NCBI RefSeq assembly: GCF_014647835.1
Contig: NZ_BMPY01000011.1
Coordinates: forward strand, 62,001 to 126,000
From: Microbispora rosea subsp. aerata
GTDB taxonomy: Bacteria; Actinomycetota; Actinomycetes; Streptosporangiales; Streptosporangiaceae
Reading direction: 5' to 3'
Length of the DNA: 64,000 bases
Below, piece by piece: positions 34,623 to 43,252 of the stretch. Below the pieces are notes generated by a model that saw only the letters and a program-made list of their open reading frames with translations, had not been told where the DNA came from and made no database searches. Position numbers and translations under genes: made by a program. How positions within the stretch are numbered: the stretch's first letter is position 1; every line of letters starts with the position of its first letter.

Positions 34623-34967
34623 CGTGTCGCCCGGCGCGGCCACGGCACGCACCGCCCGGCGGTGGGCGGAGCCTTAACCGGGACGACCGGGACGACAGCG
34701 GGCGGAGCCGGGGAAGGCACGACCGGATCGACGACCACAGAGCCGGATACATCCGAAACGGGGGCGGCGGACACCATGGGCACAGCCATCACACACCCCT
34801 CACCTTCCGGGACTCGACCGAACCCGTGTTCGATCCGATGGCCACGACTGTAGCGCGTCATCGAACACCTGCGCGAGCTTTCCGCGAGAAAGCTGTCAAA
34901 CCCCGTCGCTCACCGGCTCCCGCCGGCCCCGTTCGTTCGGGTCGTACGGCCTGTGGGCGGTGGGCGG

Positions 34968-35930
34968 TCAGCTCCAGTAGTCGCGGTCGGGGAGCCTCAC
35001 CCACATGGCGAGTTCCCCTGTGATCTCTTTCGCGTCCGTCAGGCGCAGGCCCGCCCCCGCGTAGCAGTACGCCACGGCGTGGCCCTGGTAGAGGTAGCTC
35101 CGCAGGACCTCCTCGGCCGGGTCCTCCGGCGACGGCTCGCTGCCGGGGTGCGTGTCCCAGGCGACGATCTCGCCGTCCCGGGTGACGCTTCCCTGATCAC
35201 CGCTTTTGGGGTTGGCGAACATCGCGTAGCAGACTGTGCCCGCCGACAGGCGCTTGGTGACGCCGGGCGCGGACGGCATGTATCCCCACGGCTGGCTGAC
35301 GACGCATCCACCGGGAACATCGGTGACGCCGACGACGGAGAGGCTGTCGTCGAGGTCCATCCACGGGTCTTCCATGAGCGCCTCGGGATCGACCCCCTCC
35401 GCAACGGCTTCCAGCCGGCGCACCGCCTCGGCCGCCGTTATGCCGGCCACGCAGGCCAAGCCCAGTCTGTCGTCGTGGACGTCCCTCAAGGCGGCGATCA
35501 CACGCCTGGCTTCGGCCACGGCGGCGGTCTCCGCGTCGGACAGGCCGGGCCGACCGGCGGCATCGCCGAACAGGGTGGGGGTCGGCGTGGCCAGGCTCAG
35601 CCGTCCGGGCGACCAGCCGTTCATCATCGGCCGCCACGGGTCGGCCCCGGCCTCGGCCAGAACCCGGGCGTTGTCCGGGCGATTGGCGAAGACGGCCTTC
35701 CACAGGGCCGTACGGCCGTCGTGCTCGGCGTCGATGTCGTCGACGCGGGCGGCCAGCTCCGCCACCACCTCCGGAGAGCCCCATTCGGCGGCTTGGTGCA
35801 ACGGCGGCCCGAAGTAGAAGTCGCTCGCGTTGGGGTCGGCGCCCGCGTCGAGCCGGGCACGGATCTGCTCCAGGTCATTCCAGGAGTCCCAGCCGATGCC
35901 GGACCAGCCTGTTTCGTCGGCGACAGCCAT
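34968..35930 (-). CDS. Ankyrin-repeat protein with DUF6461-like C-terminus
   Basis: 320 residues. Residues about 15-110 form two or three ankyrin repeats (LDAGADPNASDFYFGPPLHQ, DGRTALWKAVFANRPDNARV, EAGADPWRP). The C-terminal half (SLSVVGVTDVPGGCVVSQPW, then LSAGTVCYAMFANPK, then DGEIVAWDTHPG) follows the strand pattern of DUF6461, seen alone at 17929-18582. Cytoplasmic; the ankyrin part likely binds a protein. ATG 35930 has GAGGGAG upstream. Function unknown. Confidence 0.8.
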   Translation of the reverse strand: MAVADETGWSGIGWDSWNDLEQIRARLDAGADPNASDFYFGPPLHQAAEWGSPEVVAELAARVDDIDAEHDGRTALWKAVFANRPDNARVLAEAGADPWRPMMNGWSPGRLSLATPTPTLFGDAAGRPGLSDAETAAVAEARRVIAALRDVHDDRLGLACVAGITAAEAVRRLEAVAEGVDPEALMEDPWMDLDDSLSVVGVTDVPGGCVVSQPWGYMPSAPGVTKRLSAGTVCYAMFANPKSGDQGSVTRDGEIVAWDTHPGSEPSPEDPAEEVLRSYLYQGHAVAYCYAGAGLRLTDAKEITGELAMWVRLPDRDYWS

Positions 35931-36044
35931 GACGCTCCCTCGCTGAGTAGGTAGGCCGATCATGGCAACGCCCACCGACAAAACCGCGCGGCGGGAACGG
36001 GCCGCCGGGCGCGCGGTGTCCAAGGCGTGCGGGTCCGCGACCCG

Positions 36045-36404
36045 CTAATGGGACACGTACGGGAGCACGAGGGCCGCCGCGGCGGCCAGGCCGATCAGTC
36101 CCAGGTAGGCGAGGACGAGCCGGGTGTCCCTGAGATAGCACTTGCTCCTGGTGAGCCCGGCGCGGCGGGCCCGCCAGTATCCGGCGAAGCCCAGGGCCGC
36201 GAACCCGAGCACGGCCCACGCCCCGAACAGCCAGGCCAGCAGCGCCACCGTGGCGTACACGCACAGCTTCAGCGGGTCGTACGGCGTGACCTGCCCGCGC
36301 TCGGACGCCCGGGCCGCGAGCGCCTGCTCGTACGCGACGCCGGTCGGCCGCTGGGCGTCGGTCGGCCGCCGGCCGCCGGGTGCCGATCCCCCGCCGACGG
36401 TCAC
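36045..36404 (-). CDS. Small membrane protein closing the Lgt-like/radical-SAM operon
   Basis: 119 residues: a soluble N-terminus of about 45, then helices LCVYATVALLAWLFGAWAVL and GFAALGFAGYW, a charged loop RARRAGLTRSKCYLRDTR, and a last helix LAYLGLIGLAAAAALVL. It starts 16 bases after the radical-SAM stop, so it is almost surely in the same transcript. I do not recognise the family. A membrane subunit or lipid-handling partner is a reasonable guess only. Confidence 0.7.
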   Translation of the reverse strand: MTVGGGSAPGGRRPTDAQRPTGVAYEQALAARASERGQVTPYDPLKLCVYATVALLAWLFGAWAVLGFAALGFAGYWRARRAGLTRSKCYLRDTRLVLAYLGLIGLAAAAALVLPYVSH

Positions 36405-36420
36405 GGTCGCACCACGCCTC

Positions 36421-37989
36421 TCATGTGATCTCCACCAGCGGGAGCCGTACGCCGGGGTCGGCCGCGGCGACGGCGGACAGACGCTGACGCGCGAGCGCCG
36501 GCCAGGCCTGCACCGCGCAGAACGGCGCGCACTGGTCCTGGTCGGAGCGGGTGCCCACGTGGACACAGCACTGGATCAGGCGCTCCTCCAGCATCGTGGA
36601 CATGTCCATGAACGGCTTGATCGTGATGCGGACGACCCGCTCGCCCAGCAGCCGCCGCAGCCGCCGCTTGCGTCCGGGCAGGGCCGAGGACGCGAGCGTC
36701 AGCAGGGTGGTCAGCCCGAGGTCGCAGTTCTCGCAGATGTCGCGCCAGATCTTGCCGATCTCGGGGTGCGACAGCGACGACTGCTCCGACAGCAGGCCGA
36801 GCAGCGACTCCTGCACGGCCATGCGGAGCTGGCGGGGGATTTCCGAGTCGGCGATGCGGTTGGAGACGAGCCCGAGGTTCTCCTTGAGGCGGTCGTGCCC
36901 GATCAACGCGGTCAGCGACCGCCACCGGTCCGAGTCGTCCTTGATCATGTAGCCGACCGAGCAGCAGTGCGGATGCGAGCAGGGCAGCGCGGTCAGGTCG
37001 CGCCAGGTGACCAGGCCGTCCGTCTGCGGGCCGAGCCGCTTGAGCACACCGGTGTGGGTGAGCCGGTCCATCGGGTCGATCACACCGGACCGCCCCGAGC
37101 CGAACTGCGGCTGGATCGAGACGCCGCCGACGTACGGCGTGTCGAGGGCCAGGCGCACGACGTCGCCGATCTCGCCGTCGTTCACGCCGAGGGCGGCCGT
37201 CATGACCAGCGTGGTGAAGATCTCCCGCTCCGACAGCCGCCGCAGCGCCTCCGCCTTGTGCCGCCGCAGGTCGCCGCCCCGGTGATGCCGGGACGCCTCG
37301 GCCGACAGGCCGTCGTACTGCAGGTAGATCTCCACCCGCTCGCGGTGCTCGGTGAGCAGGTCGAGCAGGGCGTCGTCCCTGGCCGGCAGGAGCCCGTTGG
37401 TGTTGATCAGGATGCGGGTGATGGGCCGGGCCGTCAGCTCGGCGAGCAGTTCGGGCAGGTCGGGATGGAGAGTCGGCTCACCGCCGCTGAGCATGAGCAC
37501 GTCGAGTCGGCCGTTCTCGCGGGCCAGCCGCTGGTCGACGTTGGCGAGGACCTCACGGACCGGCACGATCCCCCGCAGATCGGGCGAGGAGTCGGTGAAG
37601 CAGGTCGGGCAGCGCAGGTTGCACGCCTCCGCCACGTCCTCCAGGAGGATGCACGTGTGCTGGGTCTGCATCTCCGGCAGCCCCCGCAGGTACGCCTCGG
37701 GGACCGGGTCGAAGTTCCCAGCGACGTCGGGCAGATGGGCCTTGGTCGGAGCGGTCCACTCCTCCAGGTAGGCGAGGATCTCCGGGTCCTCGTCGTAGAG
37801 GGTCTTGACCAGGCCGTGGGTGCGGCAACCGCGCTCCAGGTAGACGCGCCCGTCGCGGGCCGCGAGCCAGCCGGACAGGCGCGGCACCTCCGCCAGCGGA
37901 CGGTCCGGCCGCTCGTCGTGGCAATGGGGACAGAACGCGTTGACGTAGCGGAGGATTCGATCGCCCCGCAGAGGCATTCCGGCGGTCAC
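36421..37989 (-). CDS. Radical-SAM enzyme of the MJ0619 / tetraether-synthase-like class
   Basis: 522 residues. The [4Fe-4S]/SAM motif is CNLRCPTC (Cys123, 127, 130), followed by SGGEPTLHPDLPELL, NTNG, VEIYLQYDGL, GVNDGEIGDVVRLALDTP and SIQPQFGSGR. This ordered set is the hallmark of the archaeal MJ0619 family that includes Tes and class D radical-SAM methylases. The N-terminus has the family's accessory cysteines (CPHC at 20-23, CRTHG at 55). The extra GC-x-CGLC segment usual before the main motif reads LPEMQTQHTC, so one cluster site is altered. The GTG start overlaps the upstream stop by four bases. It probably makes C-C or methyl additions on a lipid or cofactor. Confidence 0.88.
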   Translation of the reverse strand: MTAGMPLRGDRILRYVNAFCPHCHDERPDRPLAEVPRLSGWLAARDGRVYLERGCRTHGLVKTLYDEDPEILAYLEEWTAPTKAHLPDVAGNFDPVPEAYLRGLPEMQTQHTCILLEDVAEACNLRCPTCFTDSSPDLRGIVPVREVLANVDQRLARENGRLDVLMLSGGEPTLHPDLPELLAELTARPITRILINTNGLLPARDDALLDLLTEHRERVEIYLQYDGLSAEASRHHRGGDLRRHKAEALRRLSEREIFTTLVMTAALGVNDGEIGDVVRLALDTPYVGGVSIQPQFGSGRSGVIDPMDRLTHTGVLKRLGPQTDGLVTWRDLTALPCSHPHCCSVGYMIKDDSDRWRSLTALIGHDRLKENLGLVSNRIADSEIPRQLRMAVQESLLGLLSEQSSLSHPEIGKIWRDICENCDLGLTTLLTLASSALPGRKRRLRRLLGERVVRITIKPFMDMSTMLEERLIQCCVHVGTRSDQDQCAPFCAVQAWPALARQRLSAVAAADPGVRLPLVEIT

Positions 37990-38699
37990 AGGGCACCGTC
38001 CGAGTAGAGCGAGGGGTTGACGCCGGTGCAGAAGCCGGCCGTGAAGATGGTCATGAGTGCCCAGCCGATCATCAGGCCCAGTCCGAGCCCCCGCGACCAC
38101 GGCTTGCGGACACGGAGCAGCAGCGTTCCGCCACCGAACGCGAACGCGGCCAGCACCACGGATCCACCGATGAGCGCGAGATTCTTGCTGCCGCTCGCGA
38201 CCCCGTCCGCCGCCGCGAGCGTCGCGAGGAAGAGCACAAAGTTGACGATCATGAAGGCCGCGATCCCCACGAACGTCAACGCGACGACCACGCCGGTCGA
38301 GTTCCGGGGGGCTGGGGGCGGCGACCACGCGTAGGGCCCACCGGGACCTGCCGACCCACCCGGACCGTGGGGACCGTGAGGCCCCCGAGGACCTGGACCA
38401 ACCGGCCCAGCCGGACCCTGCGGAGCACCAGGACCGGACGGAGCACCACCACCCTGCGGAGCGCCCGGGCCGTGCGGGGCGGCCGGGCCTTGGGGTGCAC
38501 CCGGAGGCGGAGAGCCATGCGAACTCTCCCCCTGAGAGGGGCCGACGCCGGGTGGGCCGCCGTGACCCGGGACGTCCGGGCCCGGCCCCTGAGCGCCCGG
38601 TCCTTGGGGAGCGCCGCCGGAAGACCCGGGTGGGCTCTGGGGCCGGTCGTCCGGCTGGGGGTCGTGTGGCCGCTCGGGCGGCTCGGGGGGTGTGGTCAT
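37986..38699 (-). CDS. Membrane protein with a long Pro/Gly-rich N-terminus
   Basis: 237 residues. The first 125 are Pro/Gly/Gln-rich collagen-like sequence (PHGPGAPQGGGAP). The rest has about four helices: NSTGVVVALTFVGIAAFMIV, the following stretch to LATLAAADG, LALIGGSVVLAAFAFGG and LGLMIGWALMTIFTAGFC. It overlaps Lgt-like (ATGA) on one side and radical-SAM (GTGA) on the other, so the three proteins are translated together. The disordered part probably faces the cytoplasm and may tether a partner. Function unknown. Confidence 0.75.
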   Translation of the reverse strand: MTTPPEPPERPHDPQPDDRPQSPPGSSGGAPQGPGAQGPGPDVPGHGGPPGVGPSQGESSHGSPPPGAPQGPAAPHGPGAPQGGGAPSGPGAPQGPAGPVGPGPRGPHGPHGPGGSAGPGGPYAWSPPPAPRNSTGVVVALTFVGIAAFMIVNFVLFLATLAAADGVASGSKNLALIGGSVVLAAFAFGGGTLLLRVRKPWSRGLGLGLMIGWALMTIFTAGFCTGVNPSLYSDGAL

Positions 38700-39547
38700 C
38701 TTTCCTCCTCGCCCGCAGGCGACAACCGGGCAGCCGGTGACAGCGGTCGCCGCTCCCCTTTGCGGGGCCGCTCCCCTCTACGGGGGAGCAGCCGATCGTA
38801 GAACCCCTTGCGATATCCGATCCCGAGGCGTACCGCGAGGAGCGCGAGCCCCGGGACAAGGAACCACTGCGGGCGGGTCAGGTCGAGCCAGACCGTCTCG
38901 TTCGCCCTGGTGAACTCGACGAGGAACCGGAAGACGGCGTACGCGCCCAGATACAGGGTGAACAGCTCGCCCGGCTGATCGACCCGGCTCCGCGCCCACA
39001 GCAGCGCGCCGAAGGCCACGAGCTGGAAGACGGCCTCGTACAGGTATGAGGGATGCATGGCCTGCCCGGTCACGCAGCCGGGGCATCCCGGGACGGTGGC
39101 GGGCGCGTGGACACCCCAGGGGAGGCTCGTGGGGCGGCCGGGGGCCTCCGTGAGGAAGCAGCCGATGCGTCCGACGGCCATGCCGAGCGCGACCGCCGGG
39201 GCGAACAGGTCGCCGGTGCGCTCCCGGTAGCCGATCAGCCGTTTCGCCACGAGCACCCCGACGTACGCGCCGGTCAGGCCGCCGAGGATGCTCCGGGCGC
39301 CGAACATCCACGCCTCGAGAAGGCTGGGATTGAGCGCGGGGTCGAGATGCTCGGCCCAGCCGGACAGCCTCATGCCTATCGCCCCGCCGACCAGCGCGCC
39401 GGTGACGGCGACGAGCGACTCCTCCCGCAGGGCTCCCCGGCGCCGCGCCTCCAGGACGAACACCACGCTCGCGAGGATCACGCCGAGACCCACGAAAAAC
39501 GCGTGGGTCGGCACGCTCACCCCGCCGAAGCGCAGTTCCTCAAGCAC
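38696..39547 (-). CDS. Divergent Lgt-family (prolipoprotein diacylglyceryl transferase) protein
   Basis: 283 residues, seven predicted helices, with Lgt landmarks ARSILGGLTGAYVG, GMAVGRIGCFLTEAPGRPTS and MHPSYLYEAVFQL. In authentic Lgt the first landmark has HGG with an essential His and the second reads GRIGNF; here they are LGG and GRIGCF. This makes it a paralogue of uncertain activity, not the housekeeping enzyme. True Lgt moves diacylglycerol from phosphatidylglycerol to a cysteine. First gene of the four-gene operon with the radical-SAM enzyme, so a modified lipid-handling role is likely. Confidence 0.82.
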   Translation of the reverse strand: MLEELRFGGVSVPTHAFFVGLGVILASVVFVLEARRRGALREESLVAVTGALVGGAIGMRLSGWAEHLDPALNPSLLEAWMFGARSILGGLTGAYVGVLVAKRLIGYRERTGDLFAPAVALGMAVGRIGCFLTEAPGRPTSLPWGVHAPATVPGCPGCVTGQAMHPSYLYEAVFQLVAFGALLWARSRVDQPGELFTLYLGAYAVFRFLVEFTRANETVWLDLTRPQWFLVPGLALLAVRLGIGYRKGFYDRLLPRRGERPRKGERRPLSPAARLSPAGEEER

Positions 39548-39676
39548 GACGCCACCCTAGCGGCGCACCATGACGTTTTCCGATGGTCGATTCGTACGGC
39601 CTGCGGTTTTGTACGCGCTGCCCACGGCCGCCGGCGAAGACGCCGGCGGCGGTGCGGTCCTCTCTGCCCGCCACGA

Positions 39677-39820
39677 TCACGACGCCGCCCCCTCGGGCAC
39701 CCCGGCACACGCGCCGGTGACCATCTCCCGGAGCAGGCCGTAGAGGACTCGCGCCGGTCGTGATCGAGCGCGCCGAGCACCTCGTCCTCGACCGCCGCCA
39801 GCGCGAAACTCGCCCGAGAA
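39677..39820 (-). pseudogene. C-terminal remnant of a MarR-like regulator
   Basis: Minus-strand frames joined by a shift near 39745 read LAAVEDEVLGALDHDRRES then LYGLLREMVTGACAGVPEG and a stop, which resembles the last helices of a MarR protein. No DNA-binding part precedes it. Weak by itself; the gap 39548-39960 otherwise contains no gene. Confidence 0.4.
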
Positions 39821-39881
39821 GAAGACGGAGCTGCGAACGGGTGCCCTTGGATACGGCGATTCCGGCCAAGCGGCGAAGTTT

Positions 39882-39908
39882 TTATCCACAGGAATCCCGT
39901 TGTCCACA
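39882..39908. promoter_or_regulatory. Pair of DnaA-box-like sites
   Basis: TTATCCACA (39882-39890) and TTGTCCACA (39900-39908) occur as direct repeats with period 18, 53 bases before the M15 peptidase gene. Both match actinobacterial DnaA-box consensus exactly. A second such cluster lies at 28365-28409. Confidence 0.5.
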
Positions 39909-39960
39909 GGAGCGCGCGAGGCCGCCCGGCCCGTGTCTCCTCCGCGGGTAACCTGCGCCT

Positions 39961-40791
39961 ATGACCTCCTTGTGGAACCGCAGGTCAGCGGTGATGATAG
40001 CGGCTCTCGTCGGAATGACCGGCTGCGCCGGGGTCGGCGACGCGGGCGCGTCGGCCACCGCCCGGACCCGGGTGTCCCCGCCCGCCGCGACGTCACCGGC
40101 ATCGGGCTCGCCGACGCTCGCCGCTCCTTCGGCCTCGCCGTCCTCGTCCGCGTCCGTCGCGCCCTCGGCCATGCCCGTATCACCCGCTCCCGAGACCGGG
40201 GTCACACCGAGCCCGAGCGGGCCGCCTCCGTTCTCCGCGAAGATCGAGAAGGTGTCCCGCGACGAGGTCAAGTATTCGTGGCGCGAGGGCTGCCCGGTGC
40301 CCCTGAGCGGGCTGCGCAAGATCACCATGACCTACTGGGGCTTCGACGACCGGGCGCACACCGGCACGCTGGTGGTCAACAAGAAGGTGGCCGAGGACGT
40401 GGCATCCGTCTTCGGGAAGCTCTACGAGATGCGCTACCCCATCCGCCGGATGGTGCCGGTCGACGTCTACAAGGGCAGCGACTACGACTCCATCGACGCC
40501 GACAACACCTCGGCGTTCAACTGCCGCACCGCCACCGGGTCGGGCAGCTGGTCCAACCACGCGTACGGCCTGGCCGTCGACCTCAATCCACGGGAGAACC
40601 CGTATGTCTACGCGAACGGCTCCAACGCCCACCGCAACGCGGACGCCTTCGTGGACCGGCCGCTCAAGAAGCCCGGCGTGATCAACAGCGGAGACCGTGT
40701 GGTGCGGGCGTTCGCGCAGATCGGCTGGGGCTGGGGCGGCTCATGGTCCGGCGCCAAGGACTACCAGCATTTCTCCGTCAACGGGCGGTAG
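39961..40791 (+). CDS. M15-family metallopeptidase lipoprotein (D-Ala-D-Ala carboxypeptidase-like)
   Basis: 276 residues. A signal with lipobox (GMTGC) anchors it outside, followed by about 70 Ser/Pro/Ala-rich linker residues. The peptidase domain shows the zinc motif SNHAYGLAVDLNP (H-x6-D) and the late DYQHFSVNG with the third ligand. It likely trims peptidoglycan peptides. Two DnaA-box words lie just upstream. It follows no operon. Confidence 0.9.
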   Translation: MTSLWNRRSAVMIAALVGMTGCAGVGDAGASATARTRVSPPAATSPASGSPTLAAPSASPSSSASVAPSAMPVSPAPETGVTPSPSGPPPFSAKIEKVSRDEVKYSWREGCPVPLSGLRKITMTYWGFDDRAHTGTLVVNKKVAEDVASVFGKLYEMRYPIRRMVPVDVYKGSDYDSIDADNTSAFNCRTATGSGSWSNHAYGLAVDLNPRENPYVYANGSNAHRNADAFVDRPLKKPGVINSGDRVVRAFAQIGWGWGGSWSGAKDYQHFSVNGR

Positions 40792-40847
40792 CGACTACGG
40801 AAACGCTCACTCCGCCGCCTCCGGAAGATCCGCTCGTGTCACGCCGT

Positions 40848-40969
40848 GCCCACATCTTTCATCGCTCGTGCCATGCGGCGCCCACGTCTCCATTACTCGT
40901 GCCACACGGCGACCTCGCGCGCGGCGACGGCGCCGGCGCCCACCTCTCGCATCGCTCCCGCCGCGCTGC
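40848..40969. repeat. Three imperfect copies of a 31-32-base unit
   Basis: Units starting GCCCAC and containing TCT..CAT..CTC occur at 40848-40879, 40880-40910 and 40938-40969; the first two are adjacent. They sit in the 576-base gap 40792-41367, which shows no credible gene on either strand. Confidence 0.5.
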
Positions 40970-41367
40970 GCCGATGTCCCCCGTCTGCGGGCCGTCCGCC
41001 GCAGAACGGCTGGGACGTCGTCAATCGGGCCGCCGGGCAAAGTCGGGCCGTCGCAGGGCCGCGTTCCGCGGCGGCGAGCGGACCCTTGCGTGGAATGCCG
41101 AAGGCATCGGCCGACGATCTCCCTCATCCGCCGCTCCGACGTCGGCATGAGGTGCGCGTAAACGTCGAGGGGAACTTCCGGCCGCGCTGTCCGCGATGTT
41201 TTCGGGCTCCAGCCACGCGCCCGCGGCTGACGTCTCTTCTCCTCCGGCCCCACCATCAGACGAATCGAGGCCAGAGCGCGGCCGACGCCCCACCCCCTCC
41301 GGTCTCGCCGTCGAACGGGCCGGTGCCGGAGCCCGGCAGGAGGGCGGTCTCGGCGAAGAAGCGCGGG

Positions 41368-41907
41368 TCAGAGGATGTTGAGAACCATCGCGTCGACCAC
41401 CGGCGCGTCCGGCGCGGGTCGCACGGTGCCGACCTTCCGCCAGCCCCACCGCTCATACCGGGCGTGCGCCGGCGCGGCCGGGTGTGCGAGCAGCGTCGCC
41501 CACGGCTCAGGCCGCCCGGCCAGGAACGCCTCCAGCAACGCCTTGCCGTACCCCCGGCCCCGGTACGCCTTCCGCAGGACCAGCTCGATCACCGCGACCT
41601 TCTCCGCGGTCAGCACCTCGGCGGGCGGCTCCGTCGTCTCACCACCCCACCAACCCCCCTCCCCGAAGGAGAACCCGAAGCAGAACCCCGCCAGCGCCCG
41701 TGTGTCGACGTCGACCGCCGCGAGCAGCTCGAACCCGGGCCGGTGCGCCTGCCGCCCCGTCCGCTCCAGGAACCGCCCCCGGGAATACAACGGCCCCGAG
41801 TTGTAGGGCGGCTCGGCATAGATCTCCGTGTAGACGTCGGCGTACTCCTCCGACAGCGCGCGGGCCGCCTCCGGGCCCCGGTAGTGCACGAATTCCACGT
41901 CACCCAT
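41368..41907 (-). CDS. GNAT-family N-acetyltransferase
   Basis: 179 residues: an N-terminal substrate part (DVYTEIYAEPPYNSGP), an acidic/aromatic stretch (FCFGFSFGEGGWWGG), the CoA-binding motif (AYRGRGYGKALLEAFLA) and YERWGWRKVGTV. It begins 3 bases after the stop of the XRE regulator gene, so the two form an operon. Substrate unknown. Confidence 0.88.
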   Translation of the reverse strand: MGDVEFVHYRGPEAARALSEEYADVYTEIYAEPPYNSGPLYSRGRFLERTGRQAHRPGFELLAAVDVDTRALAGFCFGFSFGEGGWWGGETTEPPAEVLTAEKVAVIELVLRKAYRGRGYGKALLEAFLAGRPEPWATLLAHPAAPAHARYERWGWRKVGTVRPAPDAPVVDAMVLNIL

Positions 41908-41910
41908 GCG

Positions 41911-43252
41911 TCATGCCTCCGTGGTCGGGCGGGCGGGGGAAAGCGCCAGACGCTCCCGATACTGCTTCACCGCGGGCGCGCGTGCGGCCTCCACGGCGGG
42001 TAGCGCCTCCAGCACCCGCACCGCGGCGCCGCGCACGAACATCGTGTGGTGGGCCGCGTCCAGCCGGTCCAGCACCGCCCCGGCGTGGCCGAGCCCTCCC
42101 TCCAGGTCCCCCATCCGTACGGCTGTCGCCGCCCGGTGCAGCTCTATCTGCGCGATCGGCCGCACCTTCCACGGCGGGTACGCGGCGATCGCCTCGGCCG
42201 CGGCGGCCTCCGCCCCCTGCGGGTCGCCCACTCTGCTCAGGACGTACGAACGGGCGTGAAGCATGCGGGCGACCGGCCATCCGAACGCCGTCGCCTCGTC
42301 TGACGTCACCTCGTCCGGCAGCCGCTCGACCAGGCGGCCCAAACCGTCCAGCGCGGCCAGTGCGCCGCGGCCGTCCCCCGGCGACCGCCGCCGTCATGGC
42401 CAGCACTCCCTGCGCCTCCGCGGCGCCCGGACAAGGACGTCCGCCGGCGGCGGCGATCGCGGCCCGGGCGCGGCGGACCACCGTCGCGTCCGGGCGGCCG
42501 GCGTACTGGGCCTGCGCCGCCTCGTATCCGAGCACGGCCGCCTGCAGTTCACCGTCGCCGGCGAGTTCGGCGGCGTGCTGGGCCGTACGCCACCAGTGGC
42601 GGGCCTCCCGCACCTCGCCCAGATATCCCAGGCCCTGCGCGACCAGGAACGCCATCTGCGCGTTCACCCGTGCCCAATGCGCGGCCTCGCCGGGCGGGCC
42701 GCCGAGGATCACCTGCTGCAGCCCGTGCGCATCCTTGATCAAGTCGGGGAGGACCTGAGCGGGCGGGTCGCGCAGCAGCAGGTGGGCGTACTCGAAGGCG
42801 GTCTCTTCCCAGTCGGAGACGCGGTGCCCGCCGACCGCCTGCGTCATCGTGTTGCGCACCCGTTCGACGGCGTCGATGGGCAGCGCCCCCGCCGCGGCGA
42901 TCGCCGCGAAGCCGGCGAGGACATGCCGGCGCTCGAGAGTCATGGCCTCAGCATCCATCAGGCGCGGCATTCGCGCCGCCCCTTGTGGCTCGCGCCCCGA
43001 CGCCTCCACGAGCCTGTGCAGGGCGACGAGTACGCCGCCCGCGCCGAAGACCTGGTCGAGTGTGGCGATCGCCTCGGCGGGTGGGGGACGTTCTCCCCGT
43101 TCCCACTTGGCCAGATGGGAGAAGTCCACGTAGGCGCGGGCGGCGGCATGCCGGAGTTTCAAGCCGGCCACGTCTTCTCGCCAGTGCCGCAGGGCGGCGC
43201 CGAGGAGGTTCCAGGGGGACGTGGCGGGATCGAGCGGCTGGCACCTCGTCAT
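41911..43252 (-). pseudogene. XRE/WhiJ-like regulator interrupted by a one-base shift
   Basis: The N-terminus is a helix-turn-helix (LRHAAARAYVDFSHLAKWER), followed by a segment with LERRHVLAGFAAIAAAGALP and TPR-like helical repeats, the usual layout of long actinobacterial XRE regulators. The frame breaks at a five-C run (42375-42379; GGGGG on the coding strand). Removing one G gives GDGRGALAALDGLGRLVERL and continues in frame to a stop at 41911. About 446 residues if repaired. Start ATG 43252 has GGGAG five bases upstream. It is next to a small gene as in WhiJ-type loci. Confidence 0.75.

Noticed and set aside
34562-34789. Long N-terminal version of the AAA ATPase from ATG 34789
   Set aside because: The extra residues are Pro/Val-rich and cross a promoter-like palindrome; homologous sequence starts at 34561. 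It is noted as an alternative.
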